Below are positions 36,041-45,709 of a stretch of 64,000 nucleotides of DNA, in pieces (position 1 is the first letter of the stretch; each line of letters opens with the position of its first letter). Source of the stretch: [Eubacterium] yurii (lineage in GTDB: Bacteria > Bacillota > Clostridia > Peptostreptococcales > Filifactoraceae); contig FUZS01000003.1 in NCBI GenBank assembly GCA_900167215.1, positions 186,001-250,000 on the forward strand, written 5' to 3'. A program made the position numbers and the translations under genes. The notes under the pieces were generated by a model. That model made no database searches, was not told the origin of the DNA, and saw only the letters and a list, made by a program, of their open reading frames with translations.

Positions 36041-37180
36041 ATGCCTTATATTATTTCTGAAGATGCAAAAGATTTGTTGAAAGATATCAAAAAATTCTGT
36101 GACAATGAAGTCAGAGAACAGTCAAAAGAATTTGACAAAACAGGTGAATGGCCTAAGGAAATGTATGATAAAGCTATAGAACAAGGATATACAGCATTAG
36201 AAGTACCTGCAGAATATGGTGGTGTAGGTCTTTCCAGAGTTGATATTGCAGCACTTTTAGAAGAAATGGCGATTGCTGATGCAGGATTTGCAACTACAAT
36301 TTCTGCCAGCGGTTTAGGAATGAAACCTGTTTTGATAGCAGGAAACGAAGAACAAAAGAAGAAAGTTTGCGAAATAGTACTTAATGGTGGATTTGCAGCT
36401 TTTGCCTTAACTGAACCGGGTGCAGGATCTGATGCAAGCGCAGGAAAAACTACAGCTGTAAAAGATGGAGATTCTTATATACTTAACGGAAGAAAATGCT
36501 TCATAACTAATGCTGAAGTTGCAGATGTTTACCTTATCACAGCTATGACTGATAAAGAAGCAGGAGTAAAAGGCATATCTATGTTTCTTGTAGAAAAGGG
36601 AACTCCAGGTTTAAGTACCGGAAATCATGAAGATAAGATGGGTATCAGAACATCAAACACTGCTGACGTTGTACTTGAGGATTGTAGAATACCTGCTGCA
36701 AACTTAGTAGGAAAAGAAGGCGAAGGATTCAAAATTGCTATGAAAACTTTGGACCAAGCAAGAACTTGGATGGGTTGCGTTGCTACAGGTATAGCTCAAA
36801 GAGCTTTGGATGAAGCCATAGCTTACACAAAGGAAAGAAAACAATTTGGAAAACCAATAATAAAGAACCAAGCTATGCAATTTAAATTTGCTGATATGCA
36901 AATAAAGATTGAAACTGCTCGTCAAATGGTTGCTCACTCACTTACTAAGATGGATATGGGACTTAACTACTCTATGGAATCTGCAATAGCAAAATGCTAT
37001 GCTTCAGATATTGCTATGCAAGTTGCAAGTGATGGTATCCAAGCTTTTGGTGGATATGGATACTCAAGAGAATATCCTGTTGAAAAATTGTTAAGAGATG
37101 CAAAAATATTCCAAATATTTGAAGGAACTAACGAAATATTGAGAATAGTTGTTTCTAATAACATTATAGGAAAGATATAA
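36041..37180 (+). CDS. Acyl-CoA dehydrogenase (butyryl-CoA dehydrogenase type)
   Basis: A 379-residue FAD acyl-CoA dehydrogenase. It shows FALTEPGAGSDASAGKTTAV, CFITNAEVADVY, the AFGGYGYSREYPVEKLLRDA signature and the catalytic glutamate in FEGTNEILR. Short-chain members form bifurcating Bcd-EtfAB complexes that reduce crotonyl-CoA; acryloyl-CoA reductase is a near relative. Its place between lactate dehydrogenase and etfBA suggests a shared ETF. GGGAGG precedes ATG 36041. No crotonase, thiolase or CoA-transferase gene is in the window, so the substrate is inferred. Confidence 0.93.
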   Translation: MPYIISEDAKDLLKDIKKFCDNEVREQSKEFDKTGEWPKEMYDKAIEQGYTALEVPAEYGGVGLSRVDIAALLEEMAIADAGFATTISASGLGMKPVLIAGNEEQKKKVCEIVLNGGFAAFALTEPGAGSDASAGKTTAVKDGDSYILNGRKCFITNAEVADVYLITAMTDKEAGVKGISMFLVEKGTPGLSTGNHEDKMGIRTSNTADVVLEDCRIPAANLVGKEGEGFKIAMKTLDQARTWMGCVATGIAQRALDEAIAYTKERKQFGKPIIKNQAMQFKFADMQIKIETARQMVAHSLTKMDMGLNYSMESAIAKCYASDIAMQVASDGIQAFGGYGYSREYPVEKLLRDAKIFQIFEGTNEILRIVVSNNIIGKI

Positions 37181-37256
37181 ACAAACTTATTAAATAAATT
37201 CAAATGTGATTTTTATTCAATATTAAGTTGTTTGTAATATTGTTATAAGTATTTTG

Positions 37257-37295
37257 AAGTTGATTTAGGGTTTTAAAGTAACCCTAAATCAACTT
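37257..37295 (+). promoter_or_regulatory. Strong hairpin between acd and etfB
   Basis: A perfect 16-bp stem AAGTTGATTTAGGGTT / AACCCTAAATCAACTT with a 7-base loop, followed by only a short T-rich tail (TTAATT). It ends 8 bases before the AAGGAG of etfB. It could be a partial terminator, an RNA-processing or stability element, or a translation-control hairpin within the operon. TGTTATAAG at 37242-37249 just upstream could also be a weak extra promoter. Confidence 0.7.
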
Positions 37296-37314
37296 TTAAT
37301 TCAAGGAGAATTTT

Positions 37315-38094
37315 ATGAACATATTAGTTTGCGTAAAACAAGTTTTTGATGATTCTATAGAAATTGGTTATGACGAAAAAGCAGGAAAATATACTCCTGA
37401 CAGCATTGAAAGTGTGGAAAATGCATTTGATACTTATGCATTGGAAATGGCTGTAAGACTTAAAGAACAGCTGGGTGAAGGAGAAATTACTGTACTTACA
37501 ATAGGACCTGAAGATGCTAAAAACGCTCTTAAAAACTGTTTAGCAGTAGGAGCAGATAAGGCCGCCATAATAATAAGTGATGATTATCAAAAATCAGACA
37601 CTTATTCTATAGCAAATGCCCTATCTCAAGGAATTAAGCAACTTGAAGATAAAAACTCAGCAAAATTCGATATAGTATTCTGCGGAAAAGAAACTACAGA
37701 TTATACTTCAGGACAAGTAGGTATAATGCTTGCCAATGTTTTAAATGCCGGAGTAATCACCGATTTGGTTGATATTGAATATACAAATGGCAGTGTTTTA
37801 GGAAAACATGAAACTGAAACAGGTTATGAAATGATTCAGGCAAATCCTCAATGTGTTGTCACTGTAAGCAAACCGCTTTATGACCCAAGATATGCCACAG
37901 TAAAAAATAAAATGGCTGCAAGAAAAAAAGAAATAAGCGAAATTACCGGTATATCAGTTGAAACAGGAAAAATAACTATAAATAAGACTTATTCAAGACC
38001 TAAGAGACAAGCCGGTGTAAAAATTGTTGGAAAATCAGCTGAAGAAGCTACTTTGGAAGCTGTAAACCTAATGAGCGATGCTAAAGTGATATAA
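37315..38094 (+). CDS. etfB: Electron transfer flavoprotein beta subunit
   Basis: A 259-residue EtfB. Features include NILVCVKQVFDDS at the N terminus, NAFDTYALEMAVRLKE, the nucleotide-binding FCGKETTDYTSGQVGIMLA, and the C-terminal family signature KNKMAARKKEI. With EtfA it carries FAD and moves electrons between flavin dehydrogenases and NAD/ferredoxin; bifurcating EtfBs bind the extra FAD. AAGGAG precedes ATG 37315. It is followed by etfA after 19 bases. Confidence 0.95.
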   Translation: MNILVCVKQVFDDSIEIGYDEKAGKYTPDSIESVENAFDTYALEMAVRLKEQLGEGEITVLTIGPEDAKNALKNCLAVGADKAAIIISDDYQKSDTYSIANALSQGIKQLEDKNSAKFDIVFCGKETTDYTSGQVGIMLANVLNAGVITDLVDIEYTNGSVLGKHETETGYEMIQANPQCVVTVSKPLYDPRYATVKNKMAARKKEISEITGISVETGKITINKTYSRPKRQAGVKIVGKSAEEATLEAVNLMSDAKVI

Positions 38095-38113
38095 TTTAGG
38101 AGGAACTTATAAT

Positions 38114-39091
38114 ATGAAAAATTCAAATACTTTAATGGTTTATGTGGAATGTGATGAATTTGCTCCTATAAATGTTTCGCTCGAAGCCTTGTCAAAGGGA
38201 GTAGAACTTGGAAAAACTAACAATCTTGATGTTATAGCTGTGTTAATAGGAAAGTTTGATGAATCCACAGAAAAAATATGTAAGGACTACGGTGTTCACA
38301 AAATAGTTGAAGTAGCTATTGATCAATATAACATCCAATCTTATGGAGATGCTATAGTTGAACTAATTAATAAATACTCTCCTAAATTGCTTATATCACC
38401 TACTGCATCAATAGCAAAAGATATAATATCTTATGCAGGGGCAAAATTATCTATATCTTGTATAGCTGGTGTTTCTAAATTAGAAATACAAGACAAAATT
38501 CACTATACAACTTCTGTTTATGGTGGAGCAGTTTTACAAGATATATGCTATGATTCTGATAAAACTGACTTGGTATTCCTTGCTAATGGAGCATTTAAAA
38601 AAGAGTTGTCTCCTGTAGATAGTGTTGAGATTATAAAAGAAGATTTACCTAAACCTTCAAATTTGTACACTATTATTAAGGAATCTGTTACAGAAATTGC
38701 TGAAACTGTTAATCTTGAAGAAGCAGAAGTAATTATCTCTTGTGGAAGAGGGATGGGTACTCCTGAAGGACTTGCACTTGTTGAAGAATTAGCAAAAGTT
38801 TTAGGTGGTGCTATAGGTGCAACAAGACCTGTTACAGAAAGTGGTCTAGTAGCAAGAACACAGCAAGTAGGTCAATCAGGTAAAATCGTGTCTCCTAAAT
38901 TATATATAGGTTGCGGTGTATCAGGTGCAACTCAACACGTTTCAGGTATACTTGGTTCAGATTATATAGTTGCAATAAACAAAGACGAAGATGCCCCTAT
39001 TTTTGAAGTATCTGATGTAGGTATAGTTGGAAACGGTATGGATGTACTACCTATTTTCATTGAAGAAATCAAGAAGGTAAAAAACAGTTAA
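38114..39091 (+). CDS. etfA: Electron transfer flavoprotein alpha subunit
   Basis: A 325-residue EtfA. The C-terminal FAD domain is clear: ISCGRGMGTPEGLALVEELA, GATRPVTESGLVARTQQVGQ and GQSGKIVSPKLYIGCGVSGA (overlapping stretches), then HVSGILGSDYIVAINKDEDAPI. There is no extra N-terminal ferredoxin domain of the kind found in some lactate-linked EtfA proteins. It closes the lactate cluster and ends at a strong terminator. Confidence 0.96.
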   Translation: MKNSNTLMVYVECDEFAPINVSLEALSKGVELGKTNNLDVIAVLIGKFDESTEKICKDYGVHKIVEVAIDQYNIQSYGDAIVELINKYSPKLLISPTASIAKDIISYAGAKLSISCIAGVSKLEIQDKIHYTTSVYGGAVLQDICYDSDKTDLVFLANGAFKKELSPVDSVEIIKEDLPKPSNLYTIIKESVTEIAETVNLEEAEVIISCGRGMGTPEGLALVEELAKVLGGAIGATRPVTESGLVARTQQVGQSGKIVSPKLYIGCGVSGATQHVSGILGSDYIVAINKDEDAPIFEVSDVGIVGNGMDVLPIFIEEIKKVKNS

Positions 39092-39099
39092 TATAAGAC

Positions 39100-39130
39100 A
39101 AAAAACAGACCTTTATAAGGTCTGTTTTTT
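39100..39130. terminator. Bidirectional terminator between etfA and the adhesin gene
   Basis: AAAAAACAGACCTT / AAGGTCTGTTTTTT forms a perfect 14-bp stem with a 3-base loop between convergent genes. Confidence 0.93.
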
Positions 39131-39157
39131 GTTTGCTAATTAGTTAGTTATTGAGTT

Positions 39158-42100
39158 TTATTTTCTCTTTTTTCTTAGCTTTATAGATAGAAGTATCATT
39201 AACATTCCACCTAAATAGTATAGCATTTCGCTATTTTCATTTCCTGTCTTAGGCAATGTTGCAGCCCCTTTTGCAACAGGTTCATCTAATATTTCCAAGG
39301 TATTATCTTTGTTTATTCTTGCAGTTCCCAAAGGTACTCTCTCATCATCATCGCTTATGAAAGTGTATTTTCCATTTTTAGGATCTATTAACGCTCTACC
39401 AAGTGGTGTACCATCTTCATCCACAATATTGTATACCGGATTATTAGTTCTTGGTATTCTGCCACCATTTTCTATTGTTTTAACGGTTGATGGTGTTTGT
39501 GGATTAGTATTCCTAGGGTTTACATCTGGATTTGTTGGTTGATTTGGTCTTTCTGGTTGGTTTGGTTGGCTTGGTCTTTCTGGTTGACTAGGTCTTTCTG
39601 GAGTTGTCGGTGTAGGTTTAGGTTCTGGATCTCTGTCTCTGTCCCTATCTCTATCCCTATCTCCTGAGCCGCCGCCGGAATTTCCTCCGCCGCCACCGCC
39701 AGAACCTCCATCAGAAGAAACTTCTCTTCTATTGACGAAGCTTGCGTTGACGTCAGAATTAGCTATTATATTACCTACACTTCCTGTATAGCTTGTTACA
39801 TATCCATCAGGAGTGTAATCATCTTCAACCACACTATAAGTTGTACCGCTTGGAATATCCTTTATTACTATTCTTTGTCCATGAGTTAGCTCCACTACGT
39901 CTCCACTTCTTACAGTTCCAGTTTTTGAACCTTCAAAATTGTAGACTCTGTTAGGATCATTTCCAATTATAATAGTAAATCTGAAAGGTTTTGATGGATC
40001 TCCACCGTTTCCAGTTACAGTATTATCTATTACCAAATTACCATACGGTGGTACCGCTTGTTTATCATTTTTGAATATTGCTGAGTTGATATCAGGATGA
40101 ACCATAATAGTTCCAGTTTTTACTGTTGCTTCCGGTGTATAATCCAAATAATCTATTTCCCTTACAGTATATCCTATACCTTCCGGAACATTTTTTACTA
40201 TAATATTTTGGCCTGCCTTAAGTTCGAAAATATCTCCACTTTTTATCTTACCTGCATAAACGCCATTTTTATCATAATCATATTCCTCAGATGGATTTCC
40301 ATTACCAAACTCTATTTCAAATCTGAATACATCATCTGCATTTGCACCGCTACCTGTTATAACCTTTCCTATTTGTAAAGTGGTTGGAGTTGTTACACCA
40401 GGCAATGTTTCTTTGTGATTAACAAAATCAGCTTGTTTTGTAGTATTACTTACTATTTCTCCGTTTGCATTTGTAAATGTTGTAGTATATCCGTCATGTG
40501 TATAGTCGTCTTCTACTACTGTGTATTTTACTCCGCTTGGGATATCTTTTATTTCTACATACTCGCCATGTTTTAACGTTATTCTTTGACCGCTTGATAT
40601 TGTACCTGTAGAACCGTCACTCTTTGTATAGTTGTATGTTCCAGGTGTTGGTTCATTCATAAATGTTACAGTGTACTCAAATCCCTTATTAGGATCACTA
40701 TCAGCTCCTGTTACAGTATTTGTTATTTTTAAGTTTCCAGGTACTACAGCAAGTGTTTTAGTATTTACATAGTCTGCTCTTTGTGTTTGATTAGCCACTA
40801 TGCTTCCATCAAATAATCTTGATGTTGGATTAGTTGTATATCCATCACCTGAGTAATCTACTTGTTCTACCTTATATTTTACTCCGGCAGGTATATCTTT
40901 TTCAAATTCTACACTTTCATTGTGTTTTAATACAAATGTTACTGTTCCTCCTGTTACTGTTTGAATTCCTGAGACAACTCCGTCTTTATCAGTTTTCTTG
41001 TAACTATATGTCGGATTTACTCTTGTATCATTTGTAAATGTCACTGTGTAGCTGAAATCTTTGTTCTGATCCCCTGCTCCTGTTACCTTATTTGTTACCT
41101 TAAGGTTTCCTTCAGTTGCTTGTGGCAAATCTTTATTGTTTACATAGTCTGCTCTTTGTGTTTGATTAGCCACTATGCTTCCATCAAATAATCTTGATGT
41201 TGGATTAGTTGTATATCCGTCTCCTGAGTAATCTACTTGTTCTACCTTATATTTTACTCCGGCAGGTATATCTTTTTCAAATTCTACACTTTCATTGTGT
41301 TTTAATACAAATGTTACTGTTCCTCCTGTTACTGTTTGAATTCCTGAGACAACTCCGTCTTTATCAGTTTTCTTGTAACTATATGTCGGATTTACTCTTG
41401 TATCATTTGTAAATGTCACTGTGTAGCTGAAATCTTTGTTCTGATCCCCTGCTCCTGTTACCTTATTTGTTATCTTAAGGTTTCCTTCAGTATTTTGTAA
41501 TCCTTTATTATTAATATAGTCAGCTCTTTGTGTTTGACTGTTAACTATGGTTCCAACAAATTCTCTTGACGTTGGATTAGTCGTATATTCAGGACCATAG
41601 TTGTTTTGTACTACCTTATATTTTGTTCCACCGGCGAGATCAGCAAATTCGATTTTTTCACTGTCTTTTAATTTTACAGTTCCTCCACTTGTGATTTCAC
41701 CAGTAGTTATAACACCGTTTTTGTCAGTTTTTGTAAACTTATATTTAGTGTTAGGAGTTGCATTAGGATCATCAGTAAATGTCACTGTATATTCAAAATC
41801 TTTATCCTTGTCTCCGGCTCCTGTTACCTTATTAGTAATAATTAGATTGCCGTCGTCAAGTTTTGAGTTTTCGATAGTAATCTTATTTGTATCTGCACCA
41901 GTCTTACCGTCAATTACAACTGAAATATTATTGCCTACTTTAGAAACGACTACAGTATGCTCAGTAGAATCCAATTTATAACCGCTTATTGTTGCAATTT
42001 CTTTAAATTTATGAGTACCTAATGGAATAGCTGTAAATCTCAACTTTCCTTCAGTCCCGGTAGTTTTTTCAACAACAGTTCCGTTGTCATAAGTTAATTG

Positions 42101-45100
42101 GAATTTTACGCCTTCTAACGGTTGATTTTGTTTATTAACTTTCTTAATTTCTATCCAAGAATATTTATCAATAGTCAACTTGTCCATAGAGCCCGATACG
42201 TCAGCATCAGCAATTACATAGCTATTTGAAGAAGGTGTTGAAACATTAGTTAAAACATCACCCTTGATTGCTACCGTATTACTTATTGACAATCCTGAAG
42301 CACCTGTAAGATCAGTTATATACGTAAATCTGTACGATTTATCTTTATTTGGTATCTTCATCTTCAATACTCTTGTTGCATCATCGTAAGATATATATTG
42401 AGCAAAATCCGTTATTGGAGTAGAGCTTACTACCTTACCTTCTTCATCAAGTGTATTTTCAGACATTGTAAAATTGCCATTTTCTAAGTTTAATTGACCA
42501 TCTGAGAATGTTCTTAGACTCATTCCGGTTCCAAGAGTATCTTCAAGCCAAACATTATTACCGTTTATGTTTGAATTTGGTTTGAAATCAACAAACCATT
42601 CCAATACTCCGTTTCCTCTTTTTTCATATTTCTTTTCAAGGAATTGCTTTTTCACAAATACTTTTGAATAAGAAGGCTTTGTCCATTCTCTCGGTGTTGA
42701 TTTTTTATCTATCATAGATATTATAGCTGTATTTAGTTCTTCTACACCATTTTGATATTTTTGAGTAGCCAGATGTTCATCAGTTGGCTTTGCTTCGAGT
42801 AGTATTACATATGGTCCGTCAATATTAGTAAAAGTAAATATAGCTTCTCTACCATTAAAACTTGCATTGAAATTGGCAGGCTCTACTATGTTACCTTCAG
42901 CCAAGACAGCCTCATCTACCTTAGTAAGATCGGCGTCGTCAGTAATATCATTGTCTCTCGCAGTTCCTTTAAATACTACATATTTCTTAGAATCTTTAAT
43001 ATTTACAAACTCCCATCCTTCAGGAAGTTTATCTGTTACTTTTATAGGATTTGTATATTGACCTATATTTTTCACACCATCAGCATTTATACTTAATCTA
43101 TATATTACGCTGTTTGTTTTGTGATTAAATGCTGAAAGTTTAGTATCTACATCCTGTGCCTTAGTTGCTTTCACATCTAAGTTTGCACTATCTGCAGAAT
43201 AATCAGTCTTGAATCGTTGAGCATTTGTTGCTGACATAGCACGTTTTTCCAACATTCTACTGTTGTGTTTTATCCATGCTTCATCATAGTCCAATACATT
43301 ACCAGCTTGTACTAACTTAGCGTAGTTTGCTTCCCATCTTCCATTAGATCCGTTAATATTTTCGTGTATCAAATAAATCGGATCAGTTATTTGGCTTTTT
43401 AGAGAGAAAGTTCTATCAGCTGTTCCTGCAACATTTTGGAATCCACTTATTTCTATCAAATCAGCAACATATTTACCATTTATTCTTATTTTGTGGACTT
43501 TGTGTTGAAGTCCTGCGGGACCAGTAAAACTATCTTCAACATATTTTTGATATCTTATGCTACCTGGCATAAGCTCATTTATCTTACTGTTAGTAAGGAA
43601 AGAGTCACCTGAATCTACAGTTTTATTAGCTTGTCTAAACTGAACATCTGAGACTGAATCATCAAAGATCATCATATCATAAATCTTTGTATCAGCAGTT
43701 CCATTAGCATGTGAAATTCTAAAATTCCACTTCATTTCAGCCCCGATATAATTACTAGAACCAGATCCTTTAGAGAACTTATATTTACCTACAGTAAATG
43801 AAGAAGATGCAGAAGCTCTGTAATCTCCTGATACTCCATCCCATCCTGCATAAACTAAATTTTGAAATCTGTTACCTACATTCATGTCCAAGGCACTATC
43901 GATTTTTACTTTAATCTTTATTCTCACCTTGTCATTTATATTTCCAAGTTTAAACGTAAGTCTTTGATTTCCGTCACCATCTATGTTTGTTTGTGTAATT
44001 ACATTTGGTAGAGTAACATAAGCATTACCGTTAAATTGTTCAAAAGTAGCACTTACAAACTCCTGTTTTCTGTTTGTTAGTATTGATTTTTTCAATATAT
44101 CTTCTATTACAACATTATTTAAAGTAGCTCTTTCAGCTTCATTAAAATCTATTACCCAAGTAGCTTCTCCACCACTGGCTTGTTGAACATTTTCATGTCC
44201 TTTTTTGATCCATGCAGGTGACCATTGAGGTTCTCCAGTTGCACTTGATAATGCAACATCTTTTGCATTTAAAATTTGTACTTTATTTACTTTTGAAAGT
44301 TTTGTATCTTTTGATCTGAATTCTAACGGGGTAAGTTGAGTTTTAAATCTCACCGTTACATCATTAGTTTGTTGAGTAAATGTATATCTAAGCTCTTGAT
44401 TAGCCGTATTATATGAAGGATTAACATTTGTGTCGTTTACACTAAAAGTTCCATTAACATATGGTCCAATATTTTTTAGGTCATCAAGTAACTTAAATCC
44501 TGCTACATTTCCTCCATCAGTTTTAAACTTTACTGTCCATTGAACAGTTTGATCTTTGACGTCAACATATCCTTGTTTTGTCAAACCTTTTACAGTTATC
44601 GGAGTTATCCCCTTGTATACTAAACCGAAAACCTTGATTTCATAAGAACCGTCAGGCTTTTTTGTCTTAGTTGTATCTACATTGAATGTCGCAGACATTC
44701 TCATCTTAACATTTTGCCAAATGACACCTTTTTGGTCTGCTTGTCCACTGTAAATATGCGGATCTCCGTCAAATTTAATATTTAGTTTTGATTTACCATT
44801 GGCATCGGTACTAAAAGTTCCCGTTGCTTGTTTTATTCCATCATTTGTTTTAAACTCTTTTACACTCGTTCCCTGTAGAGTGATACCTTCACCAAATTCA
44901 ATATTTGCATAATCATTATGTTTAACATATTTCGCCGGCACCGGATTATCACCTTTAACAGGAACTTTAATCTCAAATTCTACCGTGAATGGTTTAGTAG
45001 TATCAATTTTTTCTCCAACATTTACTAATTTACCTCCTTGATAAACAGACTTGCTTAATATTGTTAAGCTATCTGACACATCGTCTAAAGCGTACACGTA

Positions 45101-45178
45101 ATTGGAAAAAGATATATTGCTCAGAACGAGTGTAAACATGAGTATAAAAGCTAACCCAAGTCTACATATCTTTTTCAA
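39158..45178 (-). CDS. LPXTG cell-wall-anchored adhesin with CnaB-like and tandem repeat domains
   Basis: A 2006-residue surface protein. Residues 1-30 are a signal peptide (KICRLGLAFILMFTLVLS). The N-terminal half has repeated Ig-like adhesin modules (QWTVKFKTDGG, ATWVIDFNEAERATLNNVV, LEWFVDFKPNSNINGNN), similar in type to Cna/SdrG collagen-binding folds. A SpaA/CnaB domain begins near 1008 (WIEIKKVNKQNQPLEGVKFQ). Six repeats of a roughly 120-residue unit (GNLKITNKVTGAGDQNKDF) run from about 1107 to 1820. A Gly-rich segment, an (RD)n run and a Pro-rich wall region follow, then LPKTG at 1975-1979, a membrane segment and KLRKKRK. The start is TTG 45178 with AAAGGAG upstream. No sortase gene is nearby. 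Confidence 0.93.
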   Translation of the reverse strand: MKKICRLGLAFILMFTLVLSNISFSNYVYALDDVSDSLTILSKSVYQGGKLVNVGEKIDTTKPFTVEFEIKVPVKGDNPVPAKYVKHNDYANIEFGEGITLQGTSVKEFKTNDGIKQATGTFSTDANGKSKLNIKFDGDPHIYSGQADQKGVIWQNVKMRMSATFNVDTTKTKKPDGSYEIKVFGLVYKGITPITVKGLTKQGYVDVKDQTVQWTVKFKTDGGNVAGFKLLDDLKNIGPYVNGTFSVNDTNVNPSYNTANQELRYTFTQQTNDVTVRFKTQLTPLEFRSKDTKLSKVNKVQILNAKDVALSSATGEPQWSPAWIKKGHENVQQASGGEATWVIDFNEAERATLNNVVIEDILKKSILTNRKQEFVSATFEQFNGNAYVTLPNVITQTNIDGDGNQRLTFKLGNINDKVRIKIKVKIDSALDMNVGNRFQNLVYAGWDGVSGDYRASASSSFTVGKYKFSKGSGSSNYIGAEMKWNFRISHANGTADTKIYDMMIFDDSVSDVQFRQANKTVDSGDSFLTNSKINELMPGSIRYQKYVEDSFTGPAGLQHKVHKIRINGKYVADLIEISGFQNVAGTADRTFSLKSQITDPIYLIHENINGSNGRWEANYAKLVQAGNVLDYDEAWIKHNSRMLEKRAMSATNAQRFKTDYSADSANLDVKATKAQDVDTKLSAFNHKTNSVIYRLSINADGVKNIGQYTNPIKVTDKLPEGWEFVNIKDSKKYVVFKGTARDNDITDDADLTKVDEAVLAEGNIVEPANFNASFNGREAIFTFTNIDGPYVILLEAKPTDEHLATQKYQNGVEELNTAIISMIDKKSTPREWTKPSYSKVFVKKQFLEKKYEKRGNGVLEWFVDFKPNSNINGNNVWLEDTLGTGMSLRTFSDGQLNLENGNFTMSENTLDEEGKVVSSTPITDFAQYISYDDATRVLKMKIPNKDKSYRFTYITDLTGASGLSISNTVAIKGDVLTNVSTPSSNSYVIADADVSGSMDKLTIDKYSWIEIKKVNKQNQPLEGVKFQLTYDNGTVVEKTTGTEGKLRFTAIPLGTHKFKEIATISGYKLDSTEHTVVVSKVGNNISVVIDGKTGADTNKITIENSKLDDGNLIITNKVTGAGDKDKDFEYTVTFTDDPNATPNTKYKFTKTDKNGVITTGEITSGGTVKLKDSEKIEFADLAGGTKYKVVQNNYGPEYTTNPTSREFVGTIVNSQTQRADYINNKGLQNTEGNLKITNKVTGAGDQNKDFSYTVTFTNDTRVNPTYSYKKTDKDGVVSGIQTVTGGTVTFVLKHNESVEFEKDIPAGVKYKVEQVDYSGDGYTTNPTSRLFDGSIVANQTQRADYVNNKDLPQATEGNLKVTNKVTGAGDQNKDFSYTVTFTNDTRVNPTYSYKKTDKDGVVSGIQTVTGGTVTFVLKHNESVEFEKDIPAGVKYKVEQVDYSGDGYTTNPTSRLFDGSIVANQTQRADYVNTKTLAVVPGNLKITNTVTGADSDPNKGFEYTVTFMNEPTPGTYNYTKSDGSTGTISSGQRITLKHGEYVEIKDIPSGVKYTVVEDDYTHDGYTTTFTNANGEIVSNTTKQADFVNHKETLPGVTTPTTLQIGKVITGSGANADDVFRFEIEFGNGNPSEEYDYDKNGVYAGKIKSGDIFELKAGQNIIVKNVPEGIGYTVREIDYLDYTPEATVKTGTIMVHPDINSAIFKNDKQAVPPYGNLVIDNTVTGNGGDPSKPFRFTIIIGNDPNRVYNFEGSKTGTVRSGDVVELTHGQRIVIKDIPSGTTYSVVEDDYTPDGYVTSYTGSVGNIIANSDVNASFVNRREVSSDGGSGGGGGGNSGGGSGDRDRDRDRDRDPEPKPTPTTPERPSQPERPSQPNQPERPNQPTNPDVNPRNTNPQTPSTVKTIENGGRIPRTNNPVYNIVDEDGTPLGRALIDPKNGKYTFISDDDERVPLGTARINKDNTLEILDEPVAKGAATLPKTGNENSEMLYYLGGMLMILLSIKLRKKRK
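40764..41493 (-). repeat. Near-identical 375-bp tandem duplication inside the adhesin gene
   Basis: Two units at about 40764-41118 and 41139-41493 repeat with a 375-base period (125 codons) in frame. By eye only three base differences were found in about 355 aligned bases, whereas the neighbouring repeats in the same gene are clearly diverged. They encode repeats 2 and 3 of the adhesin (residues about 1229-1478). Confidence 0.9.
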
Positions 45179-45434
45179 AGTTATTTACTCCTTTCAATCT
45201 TATTATTAAATTTTTATATAATTTTCCCATAATTTAATAAACTATAGTCTAATGTAATAAATTGTAATTTGTAAACTTCTCGGCCTTTCATAAATCCAAA
45301 ATAATCTATAAATACCTTAAATTCCAACAAACTATATTATCTTCATTTGGCTATAGTAATATTAATATATGAGTATTATAACCTAATAATTATTTTTTTA
45401 CAAGATGTTTTTTTAAATTTACCTTAAAAAAATA

Positions 45435-45465
45435 TTTTTTTTTTTTGAATATTTTTTTTTTTTTT
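45435..45465. repeat. Paired homopolymer T12 and T14 tracts
   Basis: Twelve T followed by GAATA and fourteen T. On the adhesin strand these are A tracts about 260-290 bases upstream of its start. Tracts of this length are prone to slippage. Confidence 0.8.
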
Positions 45466-45682
45466 GGTTATATAACTATCTAAATTGTAGTAATTATATA
45501 CTACGTGTTAATGTGATTTAAATTTTTACCTTTCATTGTTAATTAATCGGTTTTGTTTTTATTTTTTTTAATATTTATTAAAAATAACTATAGACAAAGC
45601 TCAATAAAATTGAGATAATATGTTAGACATTTTAAAAAATGAAATTGATTAGATTAATGCATGTTTTTATGTGAAAATAGTT

Positions 45683-45709
45683 TTGCGTTATTTAAATTTA
45701 ATGTATAAT
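45683..45709 (+). promoter_or_regulatory. Putative promoter of the S1-domain gene
   Basis: TTGCGT (45683-45688) and TATAAT (45704-45709), 15-base spacer. The start codon is 55 bases downstream. The spacer is short, so the -35 assignment is uncertain. Confidence 0.45.

Noticed and set aside
39520-39711. Minus-strand frame rich in Gln/Asn/Glu
   Set aside because: It is an out-of-frame reading of the adhesin's Gly/Pro/RD-rich low-complexity region.
40834-41412. Two identical plus-strand reading frames of 67 codons
   Set aside because: They are antisense shadows of the duplicated adhesin repeat, have no ribosome sites and owe their identity to the tandem duplication.
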